DNA from: 79-D21 sp964521575
GTDB taxonomy: Bacteria > Synergistota > Synergistia > Synergistales > 79-D21
NCBI GenBank assembly: GCA_964521575.1
Contig: CAZFSR010000001.1
Span: forward strand, 496,001 to 560,000
Length of the DNA stretch: 64,000 nt
Direction: 5' to 3'
In this document: positions 49,301-58,541 of the stretch, piece by piece
Layout: each line of letters opens with the position of its first letter
Numbering within the stretch: the first letter of the stretch is position 1
Position numbers and translations under genes: made by a program
The notes under the pieces: model-generated
Database searches by the model: none
Told to the model about the DNA's origin: nothing
What the model saw: the letters and a program-made list of their open reading frames with translations, nothing else

Positions 49301-51265
49301 TCAGGGACGAGATGAGCCGGGCCGTACCTGGGGCCTTGCCCCGCGGAACGCCACGGGCCGGAAGGCCCGCCCGCCGCCCCTGTAGAACTTGCTGAAAAAC
49401 TCGTAGTACTCGAGGCGAAGGGTCTGGATGAAGACGATCAGCCCTTCCAGCCCGACGATGACGACGTTGCCCGTCACCAGCAGGACGGCCTTGAACAGGA
49501 TTCCCCCCGGCAGGTTCCGGACCATGTCGGAGAGCATCATGACCGCCAGGGACAGCCCCACGTGGTTCAGGGCGAAGGCGGCAAGCCTGACGAAGGATGC
49601 CGTGTTGCTCAGGAAGCTCATCAGGTTGTGAAGCACCTCGAACGCGTATAGTCCACCGGCCTCTTCCCCGTGGGTCTGCTGCTTCAGGAGGACGCGGGCA
49701 AGCACGTCCCGCAGGATGATCACCGCCAGGAGGGCAGCGGGAAGGGCCCAGGCGGCCCACGAGGGCCCAGGCAGCCTGGCGCCCGTCATCGCGGCGTAGC
49801 CTGCCCCCGCCAGCGAGAGGTAGAGCACGACGCCCGCCAGGCCGCGCCCGTCGAAGAGCATGCGCCCGAAGTCCCTGGACCGGTAGCAGGCGATCATGTT
49901 CAGCACCATGCCGAGGGTGATGATGGTCACCCCGACGCCGATGGAGACGGCCAATAGCCGATTCATGTCCTCCATGGGCGAGATCCACAGGGCGGGGATG
50001 AGCCCCTCGATGCCGAAGATGCTGCCGTACAGGAATCCGAAGATCACCGAGGCGGCACCCGCGGACTTGAGGACGGTCCCCATGGATTTCGAAAGGATGC
50101 CCCGGCGTTGCAGGAGGGCTGAGCCGACGGCCAGGACCAGCCCGTGCCCCACATCCCCGAACATGAAGCCGAAAAACAGGCAGAAACTGACGGCGACGAA
50201 GAAGGACGGGTCCATCTCACCGTACGCCGGGAGGCTGTAGAGGGAGACGACGTCCTGGAAAGCCCGGACAAGGGGAAGGTTTTGCAGGAGCGTGGGAATC
50301 CGGATCCCCGTGAAGGGCATCTCGCCGATCTCCTCGATGTGGATCGCCGTTTTCGGGGCTTCTTTCTCCAGGACGCCCCGGGTCCGGGCCAGGGTGTCCT
50401 CCGGGATCCAGCCCGTCAGGAGGTAAAGCCCGCTGAGCTCTCCCCGCCCGCGGCAGAGGTCGTAGACCCGCTGCATCGTGTAGATCGAGGCGTAAAGGTG
50501 TTCCATGCGCCCGCGGTCGGCTCCCAGGACGTTCCCGGCGGCCTTCTTCAGGCCTTCGATGGCCTTCACGTGGTTGGCGATCCTCCGGGTGAGCTCTTCC
50601 GAAGGGTTCCCCGCCAGGGAGGCGGCCATCTCCTGCAGTGAGAACTCCTTGAAATAGAGGCTGTCCAGCAGTTTCCGGGCCCCCTGCCGGTATCCCGGTG
50701 CCGTGAGCCCGAGGAGCCAGGTGGAGCCCTTGGCCGAGAGCAGCGGTTCCAGCAGGAGGGGGGCTTCCTTCGTGGCTTCCTCCAGCCGGCGGTAGTTCTC
50801 GTCGGTCAGTTTGCCGAAAAGGGGGACCAGGTACGTCGTGTCCGCAAGGTCGGCGAGCTTCATCCCCCGGTCCTCCAAGGCCCCGTTAAGGATTCGGGCA
50901 GCCTCCAGCTGTTCGCTCTCCTCCAGCAGGGCTTCCCGGCGGGCGTGCCAGAGGGCCAGGCGGCCGACGGTCTCCTCGACCGCCGCCCGGGCTTTCTCCA
51001 GGCCGAACTCCGGGGTAATGGGCACGGGGGCCGGGTCGGGCGCCTTCTCACCGGCGGCCTGCCAGACGTTGGCGAGTTTCACCAGCAGTTCGTCGTAAGG
51101 GTTTTCGGAGGCGGTGCTGATCCTCGACCGGGTCGAGCGGTCCCTCAGGAGGAGGTCCAGCGGCATGGGCTGGAAGCCGCCCGTGAGGACCATGAGACGG
51201 GCGACGGCCTCCATCTCCTCCTTGGGCCCAATGAGCGTCAGGGCCAGCATCTTCACCACTGCCAT
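49301..51265 (-). CDS. atpI: V-type ATPase subunit I (membrane stator a-subunit)
   Basis: 654 residues. A cytoplasmic helical half (1-about 320) is followed by seven or eight membrane helices. FGFMFGDVGHGLVLAVGSALL and the later SNTASFVRLAAFALNHVGLSLAV are conserved; the arginine in SFVRLAAFAL is the one that faces the c-ring glutamate. The end LRLEYYEFFSKFYRGGGRAF is typical. It begins inside the last 13 bases of subunit C. Confidence 0.92.
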   Translation of the reverse strand: MAVVKMLALTLIGPKEEMEAVARLMVLTGGFQPMPLDLLLRDRSTRSRISTASENPYDELLVKLANVWQAAGEKAPDPAPVPITPEFGLEKARAAVEETVGRLALWHARREALLEESEQLEAARILNGALEDRGMKLADLADTTYLVPLFGKLTDENYRRLEEATKEAPLLLEPLLSAKGSTWLLGLTAPGYRQGARKLLDSLYFKEFSLQEMAASLAGNPSEELTRRIANHVKAIEGLKKAAGNVLGADRGRMEHLYASIYTMQRVYDLCRGRGELSGLYLLTGWIPEDTLARTRGVLEKEAPKTAIHIEEIGEMPFTGIRIPTLLQNLPLVRAFQDVVSLYSLPAYGEMDPSFFVAVSFCLFFGFMFGDVGHGLVLAVGSALLQRRGILSKSMGTVLKSAGAASVIFGFLYGSIFGIEGLIPALWISPMEDMNRLLAVSIGVGVTIITLGMVLNMIACYRSRDFGRMLFDGRGLAGVVLYLSLAGAGYAAMTGARLPGPSWAAWALPAALLAVIILRDVLARVLLKQQTHGEEAGGLYAFEVLHNLMSFLSNTASFVRLAAFALNHVGLSLAVMMLSDMVRNLPGGILFKAVLLVTGNVVIVGLEGLIVFIQTLRLEYYEFFSKFYRGGGRAFRPVAFRGARPQVRPGSSRP

Positions 51266-52311
51266 CGGACTTCGCCTCCAGGGATGAGCGGCCGGGCCAG
51301 GAACAGCGCCGCGTGCCGCCGGTCGTAGTCGTACCGGACGTCCTCGATCAGGGTGATGAGGTCCTGGACCTCGGACTCCAGGAGCGTGAGGACGGCCATC
51401 ATGGTGGAAAGGTCCGGCATCCCCTGCCGGAACACCTCCATGGCGGTCTTCCGGATCGTCCGCCTCATGTCTCGTTCCATGGCCATCTCCTCGGTCGGCG
51501 GGCTGTCTTCGAAGGAAGGCCCGTACGGCGAGGCCTTCAGGGCCGCCCAGAACGTTTCGAGGTCCTCCGCCCGGGCCATTCTCCGCAGTGCCGCTGACCC
51601 CAGCCGGTAGCGGCAGGGGAGCAGTCTCGCCACCCTCTCCTCCGGGGTCAGGTCGTAGTAACGGAGGGAACGGTAGACCCAGGACAGGTTCTGGAAGTCC
51701 ATCTGGACCCCGAGGATGCGCAGCACAGACCGTCCCTCTCCGGCGGGGAGGGAGATCGCGGCGTTATAGAGGCCCGCCAGCACGGTCCCGTCTATGGCCG
51801 CCTCCGCCGCAAAAAGGTTCCCTTCTCCCGAAGCCAGGCGCTTGAGGGGTTCCTGCAGGGGAGCGAAGAAAGGCGTCCCCCGGAGGGCTTCGGAAAAGTC
51901 GTTGAAGTCGCGGCTCGAAAGAAGCAGGTCGAAGGGCAGGGACTGGAAGGGAAGAGCCCCGATGCGGGCCCGGATGCTTTCCCGGTCCCCGTGTTTCGTC
52001 AGCACGAAGCGGAGCGCCTTCTTCAGGGCGGAGGCTTCGGACCTGCCGATCCACGCGGAAAGGAGCCTCCGGCGGCGGCCCGTCAGGTAGGGCAGGAAAT
52101 TTCCCGCCCGACGAGCCGGGATGAGCTTGAGGCGGTCCTCCAGCTGGACCCGGGTGGTCTCCTTGGGGACGAGCGTGGACAGGGCCTCCCCGTAACCTTC
52201 CGTGCGCGAAAGATGCGCGGCGATCTCCGGGACGTCGTCGCACTGGAGCAGGGCCCACATCTCGGGATCCTTAAGGAGACGGGAATAGAGCACGTGGGAT
52301 TTGGTCCCCAC
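51253..52311 (-). CDS. atpC: V-type ATPase subunit C (AC39/d-like)
   Basis: 352 residues, mostly helical, with three repeats as in subunit C/d proteins that link V1 and V0. GTG at 52311 is preferred: AAAGGA is 5 bases upstream and the following sequence (TKSHVLYSRLLKDPEMWALLQ) matches the family beginning. A longer frame upstream lies over the stalk and D subunit genes and is a shadow. Identity is by position, size and N-terminal pattern. Confidence 0.82.
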   Translation of the reverse strand: MGTKSHVLYSRLLKDPEMWALLQCDDVPEIAAHLSRTEGYGEALSTLVPKETTRVQLEDRLKLIPARRAGNFLPYLTGRRRRLLSAWIGRSEASALKKALRFVLTKHGDRESIRARIGALPFQSLPFDLLLSSRDFNDFSEALRGTPFFAPLQEPLKRLASGEGNLFAAEAAIDGTVLAGLYNAAISLPAGEGRSVLRILGVQMDFQNLSWVYRSLRYYDLTPEERVARLLPCRYRLGSAALRRMARAEDLETFWAALKASPYGPSFEDSPPTEEMAMERDMRRTIRKTAMEVFRQGMPDLSTMMAVLTLLESEVQDLITLIEDVRYDYDRRHAALFLARPLIPGGEVRWQW

Positions 52312-52343
52312 GGCCGTCCTTTCGCCCAGCGAGAAGAAAGCCG

Positions 52344-52691
52344 TCAAGCGGCGGGTCCTCCCCTCCGCAGGAGTCTTTCGACGTTCTCCCTGGCGACCGC
52401 CTTGACGGTGCCGGGGGCCACTTCCCTGAAGCGCCTTTCCATCCTCTCGCGTTCCTCCCTGCCGAGCTCTGAGATCTGCCGGGCTTCCTCGTCGGCGGCG
52501 ACGCGGGCGTTGTCGAGCAGGTCCCTGGCCTTCGAGCGCGCGCCTTCCAGCCGCTTCTCCTGTTCGCGGGCCATTCTCTCGGAGGCTTTCTTCACCATTT
52601 CTTCCGCTTCCGCCCGGGCTTCCTGGACCTCCCGGACCCCTTCGCTCTCCGCTCCGAGAAGGACGGCCAGCGCTTCCTGCAAGGATGACAA
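52344..52691 (-). CDS. V-type ATPase subunit G/H-like peripheral stalk protein
   Basis: 115 residues, almost entirely a charged coiled coil (EAEEMVKKASERMAREQEKR; ARVAADEEARQISELGREE). It matches subunit G/H, which pairs with subunit E in the outer stalk. It starts 3 bases after subunit D. There are no other motifs. Confidence 0.75.
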   Translation of the reverse strand: MSSLQEALAVLLGAESEGVREVQEARAEAEEMVKKASERMAREQEKRLEGARSKARDLLDNARVAADEEARQISELGREERERMERRFREVAPGTVKAVARENVERLLRRGGPAA

Positions 52692-52694
52692 GGC

Positions 52695-53321
52695 TCACTC
52701 CCCCCCTTCTGCCTGGTTCTTCTTTGCCGTTTTCATGCGGACGAAGTCCTCCCTCTCCCCCTCCTCGAGGACAGACGAGATCGAGGCGATCGACGAGAGG
52801 GAGGAAGGGATCACGACCTTCTCGAGGGCGTTGACCCGGCGGTGGGTCCGGCGTATCTGGACGGCCAGCCTGTAGACGGCGTTCTCCACCTCGGCGCACC
52901 GGGCCAGGATCGCCAGGACTTTCCTGAAGGCGAGGTAGGCCACGTCCATGCTGCCCGACGTCTCCCAGAACGAAAAAGCCGGGGCGGTCCTCGGCTCGAT
53001 GGGGTCGACGTCGGGAATCTCGACGCCCATGACGGAATGGAGGCGGATCACGAACCCCTTTTCTTCCGGTACGGCATGGGCGATCTCGTCGACGGTGTCG
53101 ATTCCCAGGGAGACGTTAGCTCTCTGCAGGGCTTCGTAAGCCTCCGCAAAAACCGACGCGACCTCCCGCTGGAGGTCACGGGCGGCCGCGATCGTCGTGT
53201 TCATCTCCATCATCAAAACCTGGCGCTTCTGCTCCAGCAGGTCGTGTCCCTTGCGGGCCAGGGCGAGCGAACGGGCCAGGCGGACCATGTTTCCCCGGGT
53301 TGGGACGATCTTAGCGGGCAT
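52695..53321 (-). CDS. atpD: V-type ATPase subunit D (central rotor axle)
   Basis: 208 residues. The start PTRGNMVRLARSLALARKGHDLLEQKRQVLMME is the conserved N-terminal coiled coil of subunit D, and the C-terminal helix VENAVYRLAVQIRRTHRRVNALEKVVIP the conserved returning helix. It forms the rotor axle in the A3B3 head. It is the first gene of the operon; bacterial V-ATPase operons more often place D last. Confidence 0.92.
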   Translation of the reverse strand: MPAKIVPTRGNMVRLARSLALARKGHDLLEQKRQVLMMEMNTTIAAARDLQREVASVFAEAYEALQRANVSLGIDTVDEIAHAVPEEKGFVIRLHSVMGVEIPDVDPIEPRTAPAFSFWETSGSMDVAYLAFRKVLAILARCAEVENAVYRLAVQIRRTHRRVNALEKVVIPSSLSSIASISSVLEEGEREDFVRMKTAKKNQAEGGE

Positions 53322-53452
53322 TCCGAACTCCTCCGCACGCGCCCGGTTCCTCGGGCAGCGCTTTCAAGACACAGCAAGGCAATGCATGCAGGAGCAGGTT
53401 CTCCATACCGTCATCATACTCCCAGGTTTTTTTTTCGGAAAGGGGCGGATCG

Positions 53453-54670
53453 TCAAGTTCGGGCCTGGACGTCTTTCCCGAAGAAGGCAAAGAGGAGGGT
53501 TCCGGCCAGGCCGAAACCGAAGGCGGTCAGGAAGTTCACGGCGGGAGAGATGTTCCAGAGCGTGGCGCTGGACAGGGCGGCCGCCGATACGACCACGTCG
53601 CGGACCAGGTAGTACGTCCCGAAGGAGGAGGCTTTAGCCCCTTCCGGGGCGAGGTCCATGATGAGGGCCTTGCGGGTGGGTTCGCCGAACTCTTTCAGGC
53701 CCCTCAGGACGAAGGCGAGGACGAAGGAGGGAAACGACCGGCAGAAGAGCAACGCCAGGGGGAAGGCGGTGAAAAAGCAGAAGGTCATGAGGACGAACGG
53801 CTTTTTCCCGTAACGGTCCGCCATGGCGGCGACGGGAATGTAGACGAGCATCGCCGTGACCATCTCGACGGCGGTCAGGGTGCCGAACTGGGCCGCGGTC
53901 AGCCCCTTTTCCCGGACGGCCCAGACGACGACGAACGCGTAGGGAATCTGTTCGGCGAAGCGGATCAGGATATCCGAGGCCAGGAGCGACCGCAGGCCCG
54001 TGGGAAAGGCCTTCCAGGACTCCTGGAGCCGGAGCGGCCTGGCCTGGCGTTCCCGGATGTCGGCGATGAACCTCCACTGGATCCAAAGGGAGACTCCTCC
54101 CATCGCCAGCGCCGCGGCAAAGGCGAACCGCACTCCCTGGACCGTGCCGTACCGGCCGATGAGGATTCCGCCCAATATCGGCCCAAGGGCCATGGGGATT
54201 CGCCTGACCAGGGAGTGGAGGGTCACGCCCATGACGCGCCTGTCTTTTTGGACGGAGGTGCTGACCAGGCTCATGATGCCGGGCAGCGAAACCGCCGTCC
54301 AGCTGATGAAGAGCACCGCGCCGGCCAGGACGGCCCACCAGGCCGGCACGAGGATGACCATGATGTAACCGGCCATGGCGAGGATGGTGAAGGCCATGAG
54401 GGCCCTCTTTGCCCCCCAGCGGTCGCTGAAATACCCGCCCGGGAAGGAGTAGAGAGCGCCCAGGAGGTTGTCCATGGCGTTCAAGAAGCCGACGGACTGG
54501 GTCCCCGCCCCCAGGGCCAGCAGGTAAAGGGGAAGGAATCGTTCGGCCATCTTTTCGCCGAGGCCCACCAGGACGACCATGACCAGCATGGCTCCCATGC
54601 TGCGGTTGAGCCCGGTAAAGATCTGGAGATGTTTCAATCCGCCCATGGATTTGGAATTTTCATTCATCAT
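53453..54670 (-). CDS. MFS transporter
   Basis: About 405 residues with twelve predicted membrane helices. FSDRWGAKRALMAF is the MFS loop 2-3 motif (GxxxDRxGxR type), repeated as MADRYGKKPFVLMTF in the second half, and RGLKEFGEPTRKALIMDLAPE resembles the helix 10-11 region of several drug/metabolite exporters. The substrate is unknown. ATG at 54670 is preferred; a GTG lies two codons further upstream. It is divergent from the M19 dipeptidase. Confidence 0.8.
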   Translation of the reverse strand: MMNENSKSMGGLKHLQIFTGLNRSMGAMLVMVVLVGLGEKMAERFLPLYLLALGAGTQSVGFLNAMDNLLGALYSFPGGYFSDRWGAKRALMAFTILAMAGYIMVILVPAWWAVLAGAVLFISWTAVSLPGIMSLVSTSVQKDRRVMGVTLHSLVRRIPMALGPILGGILIGRYGTVQGVRFAFAAALAMGGVSLWIQWRFIADIRERQARPLRLQESWKAFPTGLRSLLASDILIRFAEQIPYAFVVVWAVREKGLTAAQFGTLTAVEMVTAMLVYIPVAAMADRYGKKPFVLMTFCFFTAFPLALLFCRSFPSFVLAFVLRGLKEFGEPTRKALIMDLAPEGAKASSFGTYYLVRDVVVSAAALSSATLWNISPAVNFLTAFGFGLAGTLLFAFFGKDVQART

Positions 54671-54695
54671 GATCACTCTCTTTTCCGCTGAATCG

Positions 54696-54724
54696 TTGAC
54701 AACCGCACGCGGCGTGAGTAGACT
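54696..54724 (+). promoter_or_regulatory. Promoter of the M19 dipeptidase gene
   Basis: TTGACA (54696-54701), a 17-base spacer and TAGACT (54719-54724). The transcript start is expected near 54731, about 50 bases before the TTG start codon. Confidence 0.8.
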
Positions 54725-54779
54725 AAGGGCTACTCAATGATGAGCGGAATGCCGCTTGGTCCGAAAGGAGACCTCGCTT

Positions 54780-55814
54780 TTGTCCGAATTCCTGCAGGCA
54801 GCGGAAAGGCTTGTTCGCGAATCGACCGTCATCGACACCCATTACGATCTCGGCATGGACCTGTGCGACCGTTTCGACAGGGGGCAAAGCCGCCTCTGGC
54901 CCGAATACGAGGAGCCGTTCAAGGCCGGCGGGGTGAAGGGGATCGTCTCTTCACTCTTCCTCCACAGCTATTTTCTCCCCGAGATGGCTTTAAGGAAAGC
55001 CCTTGACCAGGTCTCTTGCCTCCTGGCGGAGCAGGAGGCCTTCGGCGACAGGATGACCCTCTGCCGCACCGCTTCCGGGCTCGAAGCGGCCGCCTCCGCG
55101 GGGAAGGTCGGGATCCTCCTGTCCTTCGAGGGCGTCGAGCCCCTGGGGAACGACCTGTCCCTTCTTCGTGTCTTTTACGAGCTGGGTGTCCGGGGTGTGG
55201 GCCTTGCCTGGAGCCGCCGGAACTACACCTCCGACGGATGCCATTTTTCCCCTAAACGGGAGGGAAGGAAGGGAGGGCTGACCCCCTTCGGAGTGGAAGT
55301 CGTCGAGGAAGCGATGCGGCTCGGGATGTGGATCGACGTCAGCCACCTCAACGACGAGGGGTTCTGGGACGTCGCCGCCCTCGCGAAGGGACCTCTCGTC
55401 GCGTCCCATTCCAACTGCCGCGCCCTGGTGCCCGGCATGATGAGGAACCTCACCGACGAGCAGATCGAGGCCATCGCGAAGACCGGCGGCGTGATCGGCA
55501 TGAATGCCTGCAGCGCCTTCGTGAAGCCTGACCATGACAAGAGGCGCCTCGGCCCGGAGGACCTGGCGGACCACGTGGACCACATCTCGAAGCTCGTGGG
55601 GAGCCGCCACGTCTGCCTGGGTTTTGATTTCTGCGACGGGTTCAGGGATTACCTGACCATGGGCTCCAGTGTGCCCACCTACGATGTCGTGGCGGGTCAC
55701 GCGGCGGTTCCGGCCTTCGCGGCGGTCCTGCTCGAGCGTGGCTACCCAGAGGACGATGTCCGGGGCATCCTCGGCGGCAACGCGATGCGGGTTTTCAGGA
55801 AGATCCTCGGGTAA
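54780..55814 (+). CDS. Membrane-dipeptidase family (M19) zinc dipeptidase
   Basis: 344 residues. VIDTHYDLGMDL has the first metal ligands (HxD), LSFEGVEPLG the bridging glutamate, IDVSHLND and VASHSNCRAL the two further His ligands, and LGFDFCDGF the catalytic region. M19 enzymes cleave dipeptides, many accepting D-residues at the C-terminal position. TTG at 54780 lies 9 bases after AAAGGAG; the frame extends further upstream without another good site. There is no signal peptide, so it acts in the cytosol. It stands in front of the peptide transporter operon. Confidence 0.9.
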   Translation: MSEFLQAAERLVRESTVIDTHYDLGMDLCDRFDRGQSRLWPEYEEPFKAGGVKGIVSSLFLHSYFLPEMALRKALDQVSCLLAEQEAFGDRMTLCRTASGLEAAASAGKVGILLSFEGVEPLGNDLSLLRVFYELGVRGVGLAWSRRNYTSDGCHFSPKREGRKGGLTPFGVEVVEEAMRLGMWIDVSHLNDEGFWDVAALAKGPLVASHSNCRALVPGMMRNLTDEQIEAIAKTGGVIGMNACSAFVKPDHDKRRLGPEDLADHVDHISKLVGSRHVCLGFDFCDGFRDYLTMGSSVPTYDVVAGHAAVPAFAAVLLERGYPEDDVRGILGGNAMRVFRKILG

Positions 55815-55924
55815 GCGGGGAGGGGGGGCAGGAGGGAATCGGCCCTGGAAGCCCTTGGACGGAGGCTTTTTTACGGGACCCTGGCAAGGGTTCCGATTCT
55901 GGCAAGGTAAGGGGAGGGATTCAC

Positions 55925-57520
55925 GTGAGAAAGTCCAGGCTTTTTGCGATCCTGTCACTGGCGGTGCTTCTCGCGGGTATGCTGGCCGCGGGGGCGTTCG
56001 CAGCGGAAAAAGTCTTCACCATCGCTTACAACGAGGAACCCCAGACGTCGGACGGCCAGATGACGACGTCCTGCTACATGATCCCCATGAACGTCTATGA
56101 CCGTCTCATCGAATGCGTCACCACGGCTCCCGGCAAGTCGGCCCTTGTCCCGGGCCTGGCCACGAAGTGGGATGTTTCCAAGGACGGAAAGGTTTACACC
56201 TTCCACCTCCGCAAGGGCGTCAAGTTCCACAACGGCGAGGAGTTCACCGCCCAGGACGTCGTTTACACCTTCGACCGGATGCTCGACCCGAAGACCAAGG
56301 CCCTGAACACCGACATCCTCGACTTCGTCAAGGGAGCCGAGGAACGCATGGAGGGCAAGGCCGCCTCGACGGCCGGGCTCAAGGCCCTCGACCGGTACAC
56401 GGTGCAGATCACCCTGGCCAAGCCGTTCGTGCCCTTCCTGGCGATCATGGCCAGCCCGCAGGCCTCCATCCTGAACGAGAAGTTCACGAAACCCCTCGGC
56501 AACAAGTACGGCCTCACCGCCAAGGCGACCTGCGGAACGGGCCCCTTCATCCTGAAGGAATGGACCCTCAACGACCACCACACCATGGTGGCCAACCCGA
56601 ACTACTTCCGTGGGCGTCCCCAGATCGACAAGTTCGTGGTGAAGATCGTCACGGACCCCGAGACGATGCGGATGCTCTTCGAGGCCGGCGAGATCGACCT
56701 CTTCGACTGTGACTTCGCGATGTCCCAGATCCCCTACTTCACTTCCCATCCCAAGTGGGGCAAGCAGACCGTATCGGGTCCCCGCGTCGGTCTCTACTAC
56801 TACAGCATGAACCAGGCGATCAAGCCCTTCGACAACGTGAAGGTCCGCCAGGCCTTCCAGATGGCCGTCGACCGCAAGCTGATCCTCCAGAAGATGTTCT
56901 ACAACCACGGTCAGCTCGAGAACGGCGTCATGCCGAAAGGCCTGATCCACTACAACCCGGCCCAGGCGAAGATCGAGTACAACCCCGAAAAGGCGAAGAA
57001 GCTGCTTGCCGAAGCCGGTTACCCCAACGGCGTCGACATGGAGATCGCCCTCGTGGCCAGCACCGGGTCCCAGTGGCAGAAGATGAGCGAGATCATCCAG
57101 GCCATGGTGGCCAAGGCCGGATTCCGCGTGACCCTCAAGCAGATGGACGAAGCCGCCTTCTACGCCACCCGCAAGGAAGGCAAGCTCCCGATGTACACGA
57201 ACAAGTGGTCGGCCGACTTCAACGATCCCGACAACTTCTTCTACACGTTCTTCGGTCCCAAGGGGACAGTGGCCCGCTCCTACAACAACAACAGCCCAGA
57301 GGTTTTCGCGGCCCTCGAGAAGGGGCGCTCGGAGACCGATTTCGCCAAGCGGGGCAAGCTATACGCCGAACTCGAGAAGAAGATCGTCATCGACCAGGCC
57401 GCCTGGCTGCCGATGTTCTCCCTGAAGCACATCTACGTGGTCCAGCCCAAGGTCAAGAAATTCGTCGTTCCCTGGAACGGCTGGTCCGACTTCCCCGTCT
57501 ACGAGACCCGCGTCGAATAG
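55925..57520 (+). CDS. dppA: Peptide ABC transporter substrate-binding protein (SBP family 5)
   Basis: 531 residues. The N-terminus MRKSRLFAILSLAVLLAGML...AFAA is a Sec signal peptide cleaved near AFAA-EK. The mature protein shows the family 5 pattern: PGLATKWDVSKDGKVYTFHL, GVKFHNGEEFTAQDVVYTF, and later NPEKAKKLLAEAGYPNG. It has no lipobox cysteine, so it is a free periplasmic binding protein. It binds di-/oligopeptides or related ligands. GTG at 55925 has AGGGGAGGG at 6-8 bases. A strong hairpin follows the stop. Confidence 0.9.
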   Translation: MRKSRLFAILSLAVLLAGMLAAGAFAAEKVFTIAYNEEPQTSDGQMTTSCYMIPMNVYDRLIECVTTAPGKSALVPGLATKWDVSKDGKVYTFHLRKGVKFHNGEEFTAQDVVYTFDRMLDPKTKALNTDILDFVKGAEERMEGKAASTAGLKALDRYTVQITLAKPFVPFLAIMASPQASILNEKFTKPLGNKYGLTAKATCGTGPFILKEWTLNDHHTMVANPNYFRGRPQIDKFVVKIVTDPETMRMLFEAGEIDLFDCDFAMSQIPYFTSHPKWGKQTVSGPRVGLYYYSMNQAIKPFDNVKVRQAFQMAVDRKLILQKMFYNHGQLENGVMPKGLIHYNPAQAKIEYNPEKAKKLLAEAGYPNGVDMEIALVASTGSQWQKMSEIIQAMVAKAGFRVTLKQMDEAAFYATRKEGKLPMYTNKWSADFNDPDNFFYTFFGPKGTVARSYNNNSPEVFAALEKGRSETDFAKRGKLYAELEKKIVIDQAAWLPMFSLKHIYVVQPKVKKFVVPWNGWSDFPVYETRVE

Positions 57521-57532
57521 CGGAAAGTCCCG

Positions 57533-57570
57533 GAAGCCATCCGGGGGCCAAAGGGCCCCCGGATGGCTTC
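57533..57570 (+). other. Perfect 17-bp stem-loop between binding protein and permease genes
   Basis: GAAGCCATCCGGGGGCC pairs fully with GGCCCCCGGATGGCTTC around a small AAA/G loop. There is no T-tract, so it is likely an mRNA 3'-end stabiliser or pausing element that lets the binding protein accumulate above the membrane subunits. Confidence 0.75.
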
Positions 57571-57604
57571 TCGGGAAAGATTGCACCCCGGAGGCCTTCG
57601 ACCG

Positions 57605-58525
57605 ATGAAAAAGTTCATTTTGAAACGCCTGCTCATCTCCATCCCGATCCTTCTCGGCGTCACCGTCATCATCTTCTTCCTCCTGAACGTCGTGCCGGGC
57701 GATCCCGTGGCCCTGATGATGAAGGAGCACATCAGCGTCGATGTCGTCGCCCGCGTCAGGGCCCAGATGCACCTGGACGATCCGGCGATCGTCCGCTACT
57801 TCCGTTTTCTCGGAGGCGCCCTGAAAGGGGACCTCGGGGAATCCTACAAGCTGAACCGGCCCGTGACTTCGCTCATCCTTGGCGCGTTCCCGAACACCCT
57901 GGTCCTGGCCCTATGGGCCGCCCTCTTCGCCTGGATCGTGGGGATCCCCGCGGGAATCCTCTCGGCCGTGAAGAAATACTCCCTTCCCGACAACCTCTTC
58001 ATGGGGTTCTCGCTCCTCGGGGTTTCCATGCCGGTATTCTGGTCGGCGCTCCTCTTCCAATACCTCTTTGCCGTCAAGCTCCGCTGGCTCCCGGTCGCGG
58101 GCTTCGAGGACTGGCGGTACGTGATCATGCCCGCCATCGTCCTGGGCTGGAGCAGCGCGGGGATCATCGCACGCCTGACCCGCTCCAGCCTGCTTGAAGT
58201 CATGCGGAACGACTATATCCGCACGGCCCGGGCCAAGGGACTTCATGAACTGCCCGTCATCTTCGGGCATGCCCTCAAGAACTCGCTCCTGCCCGTGGTC
58301 ACCGTCATGGCGATCCAGGTCGCAGGCCTGCTCGCGGGGGCCGTCATCACGGAAAGCGTCTTCGGCATCCCCGGGGTCGGCCGGATCGCGGTGAACGCGA
58401 TCCAGGCCCGGGACATGCCGCTGCTTCAGGGAGCCGTCCTCTTCGAGACGACCCTGGTTATCCTTGGGAACCTTGCCGCGGACGTCCTTTACGCGTTCCT
58501 TGACCCGCGGATCAAGGCCGCCTGA
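57605..58525 (+). CDS. dppB: Peptide ABC transporter permease (DppB type)
   Basis: 306 residues with six membrane helices. MKKFILKRLLISIPILLGV is the usual start; DYIRTARAKGLHELPVIFGHALKNSLLPV is the EAA coupling loop (AxAKG). GAVITESVFGIPGVGRI is the conserved C-terminal block. ATG at 57605 is chosen, with CGGAGG about 10 bases upstream; the open frame upstream runs through the hairpin. Confidence 0.93.
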   Translation: MKKFILKRLLISIPILLGVTVIIFFLLNVVPGDPVALMMKEHISVDVVARVRAQMHLDDPAIVRYFRFLGGALKGDLGESYKLNRPVTSLILGAFPNTLVLALWAALFAWIVGIPAGILSAVKKYSLPDNLFMGFSLLGVSMPVFWSALLFQYLFAVKLRWLPVAGFEDWRYVIMPAIVLGWSSAGIIARLTRSSLLEVMRNDYIRTARAKGLHELPVIFGHALKNSLLPVVTVMAIQVAGLLAGAVITESVFGIPGVGRIAVNAIQARDMPLLQGAVLFETTLVILGNLAADVLYAFLDPRIKAA

Positions 58526-58541
58526 AGGGGAGGTCGACACC

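Noticed and set aside
53322..53452. Cysteine-containing 31-codon frame before the V-ATPase operon on the minus strand
   Set aside because: Its RBS is poor, it overlaps the subunit D start, and the peptide resembles nothing known.
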